DNA of 64,000 bases from Pedobacter montanisoli (GTDB lineage Bacteria; Bacteroidota; Bacteroidia; Sphingobacteriales; Sphingobacteriaceae): positions 806,001-870,000 of the forward strand of contig NZ_JALGBH010000001.1 of assembly GCF_022809115.1 (NCBI RefSeq), written 5' to 3'. The notes under the pieces are model-generated. The model searched no databases, was not told the DNA's origin, and saw nothing but the letters and a program-made list of their open reading frames with translations. Position 1 is the first letter of the stretch. Each line of letters begins with the position of its first letter. Below are positions 18,601-26,717 of the stretch, one piece after another. Both the position numbers and the translations under genes were made by a program.

Positions 18601-19187
18601 AAAATGGTAACCAGAATAGCAGATATTGAAGCAATAATAGTTAATAAAGGAGTGTATTCAGATAATTTTTGGGCATCAGTAGTATATTGATTAGACAGAC
18701 GCTTTTCTTCCTGTTTAATTTCCGTAATAATTTCGCGGGCATTGTCCATGTAGGCTTTGCCTGTAATTAATAATTCGTTTGATAAGGTTGCTTTTTGGTT
18801 TTTAAAATTGATGCTGTTATCTAATATATCAAAACGCTTAATCAGCGTAGATCTGAGTTCTTTTAGCTTTCGTTGTAAGAATACGTCATCAGTAGTTTCT
18901 GCAATAATTTTGTCAAGCGTTGAGAGTGCCTTTTCCCGGCTTCCGATATAGGGCTGCAAGAAATTATGATTACCGGTTAGCAAATATCCTCTTTGTCCGG
19001 TTTCAGCATCTTTTACGATTGATAATACATCGTTAATATCTGAAAGTCTTTCATTGCTCGCTATAACCATATCGGTACTTCGGGTTAAAGCCACAATGCT
19101 GGTATAAGACGCAATAGAAGTAACTAACAATAAAAGTAAGGATAGCCCTAAGCCTAAGCGTAAATTATTTTTTAGAGATAATGACAT
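15624..19187 (-). CDS. Large hybrid histidine kinase: CHASE3-HAMP-GAF-HisKA-HATPase-three receivers
   Basis: The protein has 1187 residues. Order: membrane segment about 11-31, a CHASE3-like extracytoplasmic helical domain (DAETGQRGYLLTG), membrane segment about 178-198, HAMP about 200-275, GAF about 300-430, a long Gln/Glu-rich coiled coil about 432-525, HisKA with His537 (SNMSHELRTPLNS), HATPase with NLLSNALKF and GTGLGLSI, then three receivers with acceptors D848, D970 and D1116. The middle receiver has EEN in place of the usual acidic pair and LDMGIPD, so it may be weak. It senses an unknown signal through the membrane and cytoplasm. It is second in the six-gene operon with CheR and CheB, which is unusual for a kinase that is not CheA. 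Confidence 0.95.
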   Translation of the reverse strand: MSLSLKNNLRLGLGLSLLLLLVTSIASYTSIVALTRSTDMVIASNERLSDINDVLSIVKDAETGQRGYLLTGNHNFLQPYIGSREKALSTLDKIIAETTDDVFLQRKLKELRSTLIKRFDILDNSINFKNQKATLSNELLITGKAYMDNAREIITEIKQEEKRLSNQYTTDAQKLSEYTPLLTIIASISAILVTIFFYRRVIKGFDTTTSLHKRLEEVYTETEERINSIQNLAAQISSGNYEIRMSDEKEDGLSILSSSLNKMAQSLQNSFTKLENKEWMQSGIAKLNEKMVGEQNIEILTSEILREVVSRTKSIVGAFYLVGEDHLLHLTASVSLKSNLLKQTLLPGEGLVGEVLKSGQIIQIDDIKQDELTISYATGETKAKNILAFPILRDKTIIGVIEVGSLNDYPERKIAFVSEVSHSIGTAIYVAQNHKKMQNLLEETQAQAEELQVQHVELEKLNEELEIQTHRLQSSEEELRVQQEELLQSNQELEERTGLLEERNELIREQNARIKEKAAQLEQSTRYKSEFLSNMSHELRTPLNSILLLSGLMSESDELNTEFKEYSSVINSSGHGLLSLIDEILDLSKIEAGKMTLEIGEICINDIIKDLKGLFMPVAKSKNLELAFDIDENVGQFISDRMRLEQILKNLLSNALKFTSSGKVGLSIKHLDDHHITFNVYDTGIGIPKEKQALIFDAFQQADGSTRRKFGGTGLGLSISKQLAKLLGGDIDLQSEENMGSKFTLTLPNIYKENAEPYPIYPLITDEPESKQQSVRLTTERIPNEIEDDRASIQDNDKVVLIIEDDTDFAQTLLKFTRQRKYKGIVAVRGDLGIEMAQKYEPVAILLDIQLPVKDGWEVMEALKSNPKTRHIPVHIMSSLEARKESLQKGAVDFINKPFALEHMKDMFEKLEETFSKNPKKVLIVEENEQHAKALSQFLSQANIHTTVTNSIQSSIKELQKREINCVVLDMGIPDKTAFEALESIKKTEGLEGLPIIIFTGKNLSKGEENRIQQYSDSFVVKTAHSYQRILDETAIFLHLVEEKTDDKGNQKSSLNKLQDVLAGKTVLIADDDMRNIFSLTRALESHKMNVVIATDGNEALKALKEHKNIDIILMDMMMPEADGYETTRAIRKDNTYKNMPIIAVTAKAMLGDREKCIEAGASDYISKPVDIDQLTSLLRVWLYENS

Positions 19188-19200
19188 AACAATAAAACTT

Positions 19201-20316
19201 TTATTGAGGTTGGTTTATAGGAATGCTAAAATAAAATTCGGAGCCGTTGCCATACTCGCTTCTCACACCAATTTCTCCATCGTGTCTTCTAATGATTTCT
19301 GCAGAAATATATAACCCTATTCCTAAGCCCTGGAATCTATGGGAAGTTTCTTCAATTCGGTAGAATTTTTCAAAAACCTGCTTTTGCTGCTCAGGAAGCA
19401 TACCCAATCCAAAATCTTTTACACTTACAAAGAGCTTGTCATCAATAACATCTACTTTTAACTGCGCACGATCTGCATTGGGTGAGTATTTGATGGCATT
19501 GGTAAGAAAATTCACAATAACCTGTTCTATCCGCATTTCATCGGCAAAGATTTCACAATTGGCATTGCCAATTTTTTCTATTTTAAAAGTAGGGTTAGAT
19601 TGCTGTATAACTTCCAGAATGTTATCTGTAAGTGTATCTACAGAGAAGAGTTGTTTATTGAATTTGAGTTTGCCGCTGTCTATTTTAGAAACATCGAGTA
19701 AATCGGCTATGAGGCCATTAAGTTTTTCTATTTGCAATTTGGCCTTGTTTAAATGTTTCTTTACAATTTCTATATCACCTTTATCTATGCTCCGTTCAAG
19801 TAATTGCATATAGCCTTTGATACTGGTTAGGGGTGTTTTAAGTTCGTGGCTGGCAATGCTCATAAACTCGTCCTTTTTGCTTTCGGCATTTTTCCGTGTT
19901 TCGATTTCTGCCAAAAGTGTTTTCTGCATTTCATTGAGTTTGCGGCTCTGCTCATAAATACGGTAAAATGTCTTTATTTTTAATAAAAGAAGGTTTATAG
20001 ATACCGGTTTGGTAATGTAGTCCAGCGCTCCCGATGAATAGCCTTTCTCAATAAATTTAAAATCGGTATTGGCTGCAGAAAGAAATATAATAGCGGTGTC
20101 TTTAGCTTTGCTGTATCCTGAAATGGCTTCGGCTACTTCAAAACCATCCATTTCTGGCATTTGTACGTCTAAAATGATAAGAACATAAGAGTTTTTTAAA
20201 ACTTTTTTTAAGGCTTCTTTGCCTGATGAAGCTGTATCGACTTCAAAATTGTGGCTTTCTAAAACTTTTTTTAAAGAGATGAGATTCTCTGGGGTATCAT
20301 CTACTAATAAAATCAT
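19201..20316 (-). CDS. Receiver-histidine kinase fusion
   Basis: The 371-residue soluble protein has an N-terminal receiver (acceptor D50 in LIILDVQMP, Lys in YITKPVS), a short linking coiled coil about 122-145, HisKA with His157 (SIASHELKTPLTS), and HATPase with NFLTNAIKYS and GLGIGLYIS. There is no transmembrane segment, so its kinase is presumably controlled by phosphorylation of its own receiver by an upstream kinase. It is the first gene of the operon, 13 bp before the large kinase. A phosphorelay between the two is the simplest reading. Confidence 0.95.
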   Translation of the reverse strand: MILLVDDTPENLISLKKVLESHNFEVDTASSGKEALKKVLKNSYVLIILDVQMPEMDGFEVAEAISGYSKAKDTAIIFLSAANTDFKFIEKGYSSGALDYITKPVSINLLLLKIKTFYRIYEQSRKLNEMQKTLLAEIETRKNAESKKDEFMSIASHELKTPLTSIKGYMQLLERSIDKGDIEIVKKHLNKAKLQIEKLNGLIADLLDVSKIDSGKLKFNKQLFSVDTLTDNILEVIQQSNPTFKIEKIGNANCEIFADEMRIEQVIVNFLTNAIKYSPNADRAQLKVDVIDDKLFVSVKDFGLGMLPEQQKQVFEKFYRIEETSHRFQGLGIGLYISAEIIRRHDGEIGVRSEYGNGSEFYFSIPINQPQ

Positions 20317-20476
20317 TATTTACGGATTAAAGGATTTGGATCTGCCTATAAATTAACTCTTTTAAATGGTGCAAAAATTTTAAGATTAAATATAAAAATT
20401 AAAAATGTAAACTTTAGATCCGGAATACTTTTAAACAATTAAGATGTATGAATGGTTTTGATTTTGATAACAAAAT

Positions 20477-20509
20477 AAAACCCGCATGTCTTTAAAACAT
20501 GCGGGTTTT
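20477..20509 (-). terminator. Intrinsic terminator (minus strand)
   Basis: CCCGCATGT (20481-20489) pairs with ACATGCGGG (20497-20505) around 7 nt; the A-run before it reads as a T-run on the minus strand. It ends the zinc peptidase gene and isolates the signalling operon, whose promoter must lie in the gap 20317-20480. Confidence 0.9.
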
Positions 20510-20524
20510 ATTTAATCCTTTTGA

Positions 20525-21349
20525 TTACAGGTTTTTAGCGTTAAATGTGTCGCCCTGCCTGATATCGCCGGTATCAAAACCTTTTTTAAACCAGTACATG
20601 CGTTGGGCAGAAGTACCATGTGTAAATGCATCGGGAACAATCTCTCCCTGCGATTGCTTCTGTAGTCTGTCATCGCCAATTGCGTTGGCTGCGGTTAGGG
20701 CTTCCTCTAAATCGTTACGATCTAACTTTAAATCATTTTTGGCATGGTAAGCCCACAAGCCAGCATAAAAATCGGCCTGTAATTCTAGCTTAACAGAAAG
20801 CTTGTTGTATTCAACCTCGCTAAGTGTTCTTCTTGCCCGATCAACCATTGCCGATGTACCTAAGAGATTTTGTACATGGTGGCCCACTTCATGCGCAATC
20901 ACATAAGCCTGGGCAAAATCGCCCGGAGCGCCAAATTTGTTTTTCAGATCATCATAAAATGAAAGATCTATATAAACTCTTTCATCAGCCGGACAATAAA
21001 AAGGGCCAATGGCAGAAGATGCGTTTCCGCAAGCAGAGGTTGTTGCACCGGTAAACAAAGTTAAAATGGGTCTTTTATAGGTTTTCCCCATTTCTTCAAA
21101 CTCTTTTTCCCAAACATCTTCGGTACTTGCAAACACAACTTTTACAAATTTGGTTTGCTCGTCATTTACAGGAGCTTGTTGCACCTGCTGGTTATCTGTA
21201 CTTACCTGATTAACTAATCCTGTAAGATCCTGTCCAAATAGTAATCCTAATATAACCAGGACAATACCTGCGCCCCCGCCTAATACTAAACCGCCTTTTC
21301 CTCTTCTATCGTCAACGTTGTCACTTTCTCGTCTTCCTTTCCACTGCAT
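20525..21349 (-). CDS. Neutral zinc metallopeptidase (YpfJ/KPN_02809 family)
   Basis: The 274-residue protein has a hydrophilic N-terminus with RxxRESDNVDDRRG, a membrane segment about 24-45 (VLGGGAGIVLVILGLLFG), and a periplasmic domain with the zinc motif HEVGHHVQNLLG (about residue 150). Further family marks are ACGNASSAIGPFYCPADERVYIDLSFY and ELQADFYAGLWAYHA. This is the YpfJ family of predicted membrane-anchored proteases, whose substrate is not established. It is a single gene with its own terminator. The family call is firm from the motif order. Confidence 0.93.
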   Translation of the reverse strand: MQWKGRRESDNVDDRRGKGGLVLGGGAGIVLVILGLLFGQDLTGLVNQVSTDNQQVQQAPVNDEQTKFVKVVFASTEDVWEKEFEEMGKTYKRPILTLFTGATTSACGNASSAIGPFYCPADERVYIDLSFYDDLKNKFGAPGDFAQAYVIAHEVGHHVQNLLGTSAMVDRARRTLSEVEYNKLSVKLELQADFYAGLWAYHAKNDLKLDRNDLEEALTAANAIGDDRLQKQSQGEIVPDAFTHGTSAQRMYWFKKGFDTGDIRQGDTFNAKNL

Positions 21350-21445
21350 ATGTTTCTAATTTATGGTCTGCAATTAACAAGTTCTCCTGATCAATTAACT
21401 GATAAGGGCCATTATAAATATACGCTAAACTTTAACTCAAACAAA

Positions 21446-22951
21446 CTATAGATTAAAATGAGCAATTCCTTTTCTGATTCTTGAAACCGTTTCTCTTGTG
21501 CCCAACAGTTGTGCAATATCAAATACTCCGGGACCAAATTTTCCACCAACCAACATCACTCTTAATGGAAGCATCACTTCTCCAGCTTTTAACTGGTGTT
21601 TTTCTGCCAATTCTTTGAAAAGACTTTCTGATTCCTGCGCATTTAAGCCATCATTTATTACGGTACAAAAAGCTTCAAAAAATGCTGCTTTTTCTGCGGT
21701 CCATTTTGGTTTTACCGCTTGTTCGTCATATTGCTGCGGAGCACTGAAAAAATAACCTGCCTGTGCGGCAAAATCACCTAACAAAGTGCAACGGTCTTTT
21801 ATGAGGTCAATTACTTTAAAGGTAAACTCATTGCCTGTAGCTCCATATTTACTTAAAAGCGATTGGGTTTGTGACCATAAAGTTTGAGCAGAGCTATGTT
21901 TGATCCATTCATGGTTAAACCATTTTGCCTTTTCAAAATCGAATTTTGCACCTGCTTTGCTTATTCTTTCTATAGAAAAAGCTGCGATCAATTGCGCTAA
22001 GGTAAAAATTTCGGTATCTGTTCCGTCATTCCAGCCCAACATGGCCAACATGTTTACAAAAGCTTCGGGCATAAATCCCAGCTCTTTAAAGCCTTTGGTC
22101 AAATCGCCTGTTTTGGGATCTGTCCAGTTCATGGCATAAACTGGGAAACCCAACCTGTCGCCATCACGCTTACTTAATTTACCATTGCCATCAGGTTTTA
22201 GTATTAAAGGTAAATGAGCCCATTCTGGCATTTCATTCTGCCAGCCTAAGTATTTCCATAATAATAAATGAATAGGTGCAGAAGGTAACCATTCTTCGCC
22301 TCTAAAAGCGTGACTTATTTCCATTGCTTTATCATCAACTACCACTGCTAAGTGATAAGTTGGCATGCCATCAGCTTTTAAAAGCACTTTATCGTCAACG
22401 AGGTTTGTATCAAAGCTTACATGACCACGAATCATATCATTAAATGAAACCTGCTCGTCGGTTGGTATTTTTATACGGATTACATGGGGGGTGCCTGAAT
22501 TTAAAAGTTCATTAACTTCTGTTTCGGCTAAGGTTAACGAATTGCGCATTTGCATCCGTGTTTTCTGACCATATAAGAAATTGGCTATCTCATTTCTTTT
22601 CTCATTAAGTTCTTCTGGTGTATCAAAAGCATAATAAGCATACCCATCTTTAACAAGTTGTTCGGCATATTTACGATAAGAAGCTTTGCGTTCGCTCTGA
22701 CGGTAAGGCCCATAATTTCCCGGATTTTCCGGGCTTTCATCTGGATTAAGGCCACACCAGTTAAGGCATGAAGCAATATACTCTTCAGCACCTTCAACAA
22801 AGCGGGTCTGGTCTGTATCTTCAATTCTTAATATAAACTTACCTTCATGTTTTTTAGCGAAAAGATAATTGAACAAAGCTGTTCTTACGCCACCTAAATG
22901 CAATCCGCCTGTTGGGCTCGGAGCAAATCTAACTCTTACTGGTCTATTCAT
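21446..22951 (-). CDS. gltX: Glutamyl-tRNA synthetase
   Basis: The 501-residue class I synthetase charges tRNA-Glu. The ATP signatures are visible: the HIGH-like SPTGGLHLGG near residue 10-20 and the KMSKS-like GNGKLSKRDGDR near residue 255-262. EDTDQTR and HAFRGEEWLPSAPIH are typical of the family, and the C-terminal helical domain ends with LGTRETVSRIRKGI. The normal length suggests an intact housekeeping gene. It is divergent from the sensor kinase at 23067. Confidence 0.97.
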   Translation of the reverse strand: MNRPVRVRFAPSPTGGLHLGGVRTALFNYLFAKKHEGKFILRIEDTDQTRFVEGAEEYIASCLNWCGLNPDESPENPGNYGPYRQSERKASYRKYAEQLVKDGYAYYAFDTPEELNEKRNEIANFLYGQKTRMQMRNSLTLAETEVNELLNSGTPHVIRIKIPTDEQVSFNDMIRGHVSFDTNLVDDKVLLKADGMPTYHLAVVVDDKAMEISHAFRGEEWLPSAPIHLLLWKYLGWQNEMPEWAHLPLILKPDGNGKLSKRDGDRLGFPVYAMNWTDPKTGDLTKGFKELGFMPEAFVNMLAMLGWNDGTDTEIFTLAQLIAAFSIERISKAGAKFDFEKAKWFNHEWIKHSSAQTLWSQTQSLLSKYGATGNEFTFKVIDLIKDRCTLLGDFAAQAGYFFSAPQQYDEQAVKPKWTAEKAAFFEAFCTVINDGLNAQESESLFKELAEKHQLKAGEVMLPLRVMLVGGKFGPGVFDIAQLLGTRETVSRIRKGIAHFNL

Positions 22952-23066
22952 TAGCTGTTATGTTAATTGTTTTGCCTTAGAATCATGAAGACAAAAGCAT
23001 TAATGTTGCAAAGATAGGTTTTTTGTAATTTTTACGTTTTGATATTGTAAATTGGCAGATATAAAA

Positions 23067-24275
23067 ATGAACCCATATCAAAAAAAGCGCAGGTGGAAGA
23101 TTTTTCTTTTGGTTTTTGCCATTGTAATTGGCAGCGCTTCGGTCTTATATTCAGATTTCTTCGTGAAAAAAATGGAGCGCGAAGAGGCTACCCAGTTTAA
23201 GCTTTGGGTAAAAGTGGCCGAACAGCGCATGAAGATGTATGATAATGAAATGCTGGCCGAGGTTTTTGAGACCATCAAGAAAAACAATAAAATGGATGTG
23301 ATCATTACCAAGGCGGATGGCGCAATTTATCTTTGGGATGGTTTGGATTCTACCAAAACGCTTTATCCCGATAACAAGCAAAAAGAATATGATTCATTGT
23401 ATTTTGTAAAGCAACTAAATGTAATGAAGCAGCAGCACCTGCCCACTGCCATGAAAGGAATATATGGAGAACCGTTGATTGCTTATTATAAAGATTCTGC
23501 CATTTTAACCCAACTACGCTATTTCCCTTATATACAATTGGGTGTAATTGCTTTGTTTTTGCTTACAGCTTATGTAGCTTTTAGCGCAGCCCGTAAAGCA
23601 GAGCAGGATCAGGTTTGGGTAGGGCTTGCCAAAGAAACCGCTCACCAGTTGGGCACGCCAATATCCTCCTTAATGGCCTGGGTAGAAATTATTAAAACAA
23701 GGTATAGTGCAGAGGATGATTCGTTGATAGCAGAAATGGAAAACGATATCAGCCGATTAGAGATCATAGCAGATCGCTTTTCTAAAATAGGCTCTAAGCC
23801 TATACTTGAAGATCATGTGGTTTATGTTGTGGTAGAAAATTTTATCAATTATTTCAGAATCAGAACTTCTGATAAGATCAATTTTGTTATAGAAGGCGAC
23901 AAACAGGTAAGAGCCATGCTATGTGTACCCCTTTTTGACTGGGTAATTGAAAATTTGCTTAAAAATGCGGTAAACGCCATCGACAATGAAGGAACAATAA
24001 CGGTAAACATTATTGAAAACCTGGTAAAAGAAGAGGTGTTTATAGATGTTAGTGACACCGGAAAAGGCATACCAAGAGCCATGTTCGATACCGTATTTCA
24101 ACCCGGATACACCACACGTAAAAGAGGGTGGGGATTAGGCTTATCATTAACCAAAAGAATGGTAGAGAACTACCATAACGGACAGATTTTTGTAAAAGAT
24201 TCAGAACCGGGAAAAGGAACAACATTCAGGATAATATTAAAAAGCAGTATAACTTATGAACCGACCTCAAGTTAA
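23067..24275 (+). CDS. Membrane sensor histidine kinase
   Basis: The 402-residue protein has membrane segments about 11-31 and 155-177 enclosing a periplasmic loop of about 120 residues. HisKA has His193 in an atypical context (AKETAHQLGTPISSL; Gln replaces the usual Glu after His), followed by HATPase with NLLKNAVNAID, DTGKGIP and GWGLGLSL. The AHQLGTP form is common in a Bacteroidota kinase subgroup. The start ATG at 23067 (MNPYQKKRRW) is preferred to a TTG 15 bp upstream. No response regulator lies nearby, so its partner is elsewhere. It overlaps the DinB-like gene by 20 bp and appears cotranscribed with it. Confidence 0.93.
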   Translation: MNPYQKKRRWKIFLLVFAIVIGSASVLYSDFFVKKMEREEATQFKLWVKVAEQRMKMYDNEMLAEVFETIKKNNKMDVIITKADGAIYLWDGLDSTKTLYPDNKQKEYDSLYFVKQLNVMKQQHLPTAMKGIYGEPLIAYYKDSAILTQLRYFPYIQLGVIALFLLTAYVAFSAARKAEQDQVWVGLAKETAHQLGTPISSLMAWVEIIKTRYSAEDDSLIAEMENDISRLEIIADRFSKIGSKPILEDHVVYVVVENFINYFRIRTSDKINFVIEGDKQVRAMLCVPLFDWVIENLLKNAVNAIDNEGTITVNIIENLVKEEVFIDVSDTGKGIPRAMFDTVFQPGYTTRKRGWGLGLSLTKRMVENYHNGQIFVKDSEPGKGTTFRIILKSSITYEPTSS

Positions 24276-24759
24276 TGAATACCCAAAATGGGCAGATGTT
24301 TATATCTCTTTAGTAAAAGACGATGTTATAATTACCTTAGAAAAACAGGTAAAAGACTTTGTGAATTTCATAAACTCGCTTACAGATAAGGGAGATTATG
24401 CTTATGCAGAAGGCAAGTGGACCATTAAGCAATTGGTTGGACATATTATAGATACTGAACGTATTTTAGCGTACAGGATGCTTTGTTTTGTACGTGGAGA
24501 TAAAAATCCCTTGCCGGGCTTTGATGAAGATGCCTATGTAAGCCATGCGCATTTTCAGGACAGAAGCCTTTTTAGTTTAGGAGAGGAATTTGCGGCCATG
24601 CGTACTGCAAACTTATATCTGATCAAGTCATTAAATGAAGAAGAACTTGATAGAGCAGGTATTGCAAACGGAGTGCCTATTACACCAAGAGCTCTGGCTT
24701 ATTTTATAGCGGGACATCTTATTCACCATAAGAATGTTATTGAAGAAAGGTATTTATGA
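24256..24759 (+). CDS. DinB-family putative metal-dependent enzyme
   Basis: This is a 167-residue four-helix-bundle protein. The three metal histidines of the DinB/YfiT fold are recognisable: GHIIDTERI in helix 2 and GHLIHHKNVIEERYL at the C-terminus. Members coordinate a divalent metal and include thiol S-transferases such as bacillithiol transferases; the substrate here is unknown. It overlaps the kinase by 20 bp and the thioesterase by 4 bp (ATGA), so the three genes are translationally linked. The Trp-rich EGKWTIKQLVGH segment is a family hallmark. Confidence 0.88.
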   Translation: MNRPQVNEYPKWADVYISLVKDDVIITLEKQVKDFVNFINSLTDKGDYAYAEGKWTIKQLVGHIIDTERILAYRMLCFVRGDKNPLPGFDEDAYVSHAHFQDRSLFSLGEEFAAMRTANLYLIKSLNEEELDRAGIANGVPITPRALAYFIAGHLIHHKNVIEERYL

Positions 24760-25184
24760 TCTGGTTTAAGCAGGTTACAGTTGAGCAATTAAATAGCCGA
24801 CCTAAAAATCATATTGGGGGGCTGTTGGATATTGTTTTTACAGAAATAGGAGAGGATTATCTGTGTGCTACCATGCCGGTAGATGAACGTACACACCAGC
24901 CGGCAGGTATTCTGCATGGAGGCGCATCGGTTGTGCTGGCCGAAACACTGGGTAGCATAGCCTCTTATTTATGTGTGAACCCAGAGCGATTTATTGCCGT
25001 AGGCCTTGAAGTAAATGCCAATCATTTACGATCAGTAAGTTCGGGCTATGTTAAAGGCGTTTGCAAACCTTTGCATATTGGTGCAAAAACACATGTTTGG
25101 GATATAAAACTCTATAACGAAAAAGGCAAAATTACTTGTGTAAGCAGGCTTACCACAGCAATTTTGCCTAAACCTCAAGGTTGA
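24756..25184 (+). CDS. Hotdog-fold acyl-CoA thioesterase (YdiI/EntH-like)
   Basis: The 142-residue thioesterase has the family motif QPAGILHGGASVVLAETLGS, with His54 and catalytic Glu63 at the same numbers as in E. coli YdiI (MenI), and the conserved C-terminus KGKITCVSRLTTAIL. It could hydrolyse 1,4-dihydroxy-2-naphthoyl-CoA for menaquinone or act as a general aromatic acyl-CoA thioesterase. It is third in the kinase-DinB-thioesterase unit. The last 23 codons recur in a diverged form at 26643-26711, described as a separate feature. The gene itself is intact. Confidence 0.93.
   Translation: MIWFKQVTVEQLNSRPKNHIGGLLDIVFTEIGEDYLCATMPVDERTHQPAGILHGGASVVLAETLGSIASYLCVNPERFIAVGLEVNANHLRSVSSGYVKGVCKPLHIGAKTHVWDIKLYNEKGKITCVSRLTTAILPKPQG
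25116..25184 (+). repeat. Thioesterase 3' end, intact copy of a 69-bp repeat
   Basis: This stretch (codons for NEKGKITCVSRLTTAILPKPQG and stop) matches 26643-26711 at 56 of 69 positions with no gaps, in the same orientation and ending at TGA in both. It also contains the inverted repeats AGGCAAAATT/AATTTTGCCT (25124-25133 and 25160-25169) and GTAAGC/GCTTAC, so the RNA could fold strongly. Confidence 0.9.
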
Positions 25185-25192
25185 TCTGATAA

Positions 25193-26590
25193 TTATTTGG
25201 TTTTAAAGCTTATTTTATAATCGTTCATTGATATTCCTTTTGGAGACTTAAAGGCTAAGCCGGTTAAAACAAATTCGTAATTTTTATTGCCTTCCAAATC
25301 CCACTCAATAATGATGGATTTTTTATCTTCTGTATAGGTGATACTTTTAAAGTTGGGGAAAGTACTTTTATCTATACCATTGATAGAACGCCCTTTCCCT
25401 AAAAGTGGTCGATCAAAGTTAATGGTAATGCTTTTTAGCGAGGCATCAACGGTTTGGTCATTGTTTTTAAACTCGTTAATTGAAATTACCTTTGGTCGCT
25501 TCTCATCAAGCTGTTTAACATAGATATCTATATTTTTTCCATAAGTCTGGTAAGCATTGATAAGTTTTGGCATATAGCTTTCTAATGTTGGATATTGATT
25601 TCGTTGATGGTCGTATTTTTCAAGTTCAGCAACTAATTCTTCAATCCATACAAAACCTCTATTTAACTGTTCATTTGTTTCTTCTTCAATTTCCTGTTCG
25701 TTAAATTTATGATCTTTCATGTACTTAATAACCGCAGCTCTTACCAAAGCCTCGTTAAGCATTGTTTCCCATGTTGCATAGGCCTGGCTTTGCATTTCCT
25801 TAGCCAACGTTTTGAATATCTTTTCTCCCGAATTTTTAAATGGTTTAGGGTTTTTATCTAAAAGATGGTTTATAAATGAATGGTTAAACTCATGAAGTAA
25901 AGTAGGAAAGTAGTTGTTAATGGTAAAATCTGCCATCCCTAAGCTGTCTGTTTTCCAGGTTCCCATAATGGCATAAACTTCTCTTTTTCCGCTGGGTAAA
26001 GTGATAGAAGGACCGTAATTTCCTCCTCCGTTTCCAAGTCCGTTTATAATTACAAACTTTTCATCTGGCTCTTTCCCGTAAAATTTTGTGTACCAATTCA
26101 AATCAAGGTGTTCATATACTGGCAGAAAGCGTTTGCTTGCTTCTGCATAAAGTTGTTGATTGGATTCGAAAAATTGCTTGCTGTTGCTGTCTTTATAGAA
26201 TTGCTTTAAGAGCTTGGTAAATTCATAAGCATTGTCTTTCCCCCAACGTTTGTCAGGGATCTCATCAGTAAATTTAACGATTGGATTTAAATCATTGTCA
26301 AGATAAACGGCCATACTCATAACAGCATCGTATCCTACACCGTTCTTTTGTCTCAAATTCTTAATGAATTGAATAAGTTCATGATTTTTAAAAGGGCTAT
26401 AAAAGCCCTGAATTTTATCGCTGTAAAGTTTAAATCTTTCTGATCTATATTCTTCGCTGTCTGCAAGCCTGAAAACAATGCTTAAAATCTCAATGCGCTC
26501 GTCAACTTTTGGTTTTTCTAAGCTTGTATTCTTCTGTGCAAAAGTTAAGAGAGCAAAAAGGCTAAAAAATAAGGTTGCAATTAATTTCAT
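25193..26590 (-). CDS. Secreted DUF4932 protein with HEFNH motif, putative metallopeptidase
   Basis: From the ATG at 26590 (MKLIATLFFSLFALLTFAQ) this is a 465-residue protein with a signal peptide. An upstream in-frame start at 26683 would run through the thioesterase-like repeat and is rejected. DUF4932 is recognisable from VDERIEILSIVFRLADSEEY. In the middle LLHEFNHSFINHLL holds an HExxH-type zinc motif, and a conserved EALVRAAVIKYM follows about 60 residues later, which could give the third ligand. The C-terminal 90 residues look like a beta-sandwich (Ig-like, ITINFDRPLLGKGR). A secreted gluzincin-like peptidase is a reasonable inference but no activity is known to me. The gene sits between the two thioesterase-end copies. 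Confidence 0.8.
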   Translation of the reverse strand: MKLIATLFFSLFALLTFAQKNTSLEKPKVDERIEILSIVFRLADSEEYRSERFKLYSDKIQGFYSPFKNHELIQFIKNLRQKNGVGYDAVMSMAVYLDNDLNPIVKFTDEIPDKRWGKDNAYEFTKLLKQFYKDSNSKQFFESNQQLYAEASKRFLPVYEHLDLNWYTKFYGKEPDEKFVIINGLGNGGGNYGPSITLPSGKREVYAIMGTWKTDSLGMADFTINNYFPTLLHEFNHSFINHLLDKNPKPFKNSGEKIFKTLAKEMQSQAYATWETMLNEALVRAAVIKYMKDHKFNEQEIEEETNEQLNRGFVWIEELVAELEKYDHQRNQYPTLESYMPKLINAYQTYGKNIDIYVKQLDEKRPKVISINEFKNNDQTVDASLKSITINFDRPLLGKGRSINGIDKSTFPNFKSITYTEDKKSIIIEWDLEGNKNYEFVLTGLAFKSPKGISMNDYKISFKTK

Positions 26591-26642
26591 TATACTGTTG
26601 TTTTGAAGGATGTTTTGGGTTAGAAATGAATGCTTTAGCATA

Positions 26643-26711
26643 AATAAAAAAGGCAAAATTACCCATGTAAGCAGACTTACCACAGCAATTTTGCCTGAAC
26701 CAAATCAATGA
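26643..26711 (+). pseudogene. Fossil 3' end of a thioesterase gene
   Basis: In one frame this reads NKKGKITHVSRLTTAILPEPNQ followed by TGA. It aligns codon for codon with the last 23 codons of the intact thioesterase 1.5 kb upstream. Of nine changed codons, several are synonymous (AAC/AAT, ACT/ACC, AGG/AGA, CCT/CCA), so the copy was under coding constraint before it was cut off. No thioesterase sequence precedes it: upstream homology stops at about 26642 and the DUF4932 start lies 52 bp away on the other strand. Confidence 0.75.
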
Positions 26712-26717
26712 ACATGA

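Noticed and set aside
25124..25169. Inverted repeat at the thioesterase end as an intrinsic terminator
   Set aside because: The stem arms are inside conserved codons with 26 nt between them and no T-run follows, so its structure is better explained by coding sequence.
26591..26683. Longer N-terminus for the DUF4932 protein
   Set aside because: It would place 31 residues before a normal signal peptide and run antisense through the thioesterase-like repeat.
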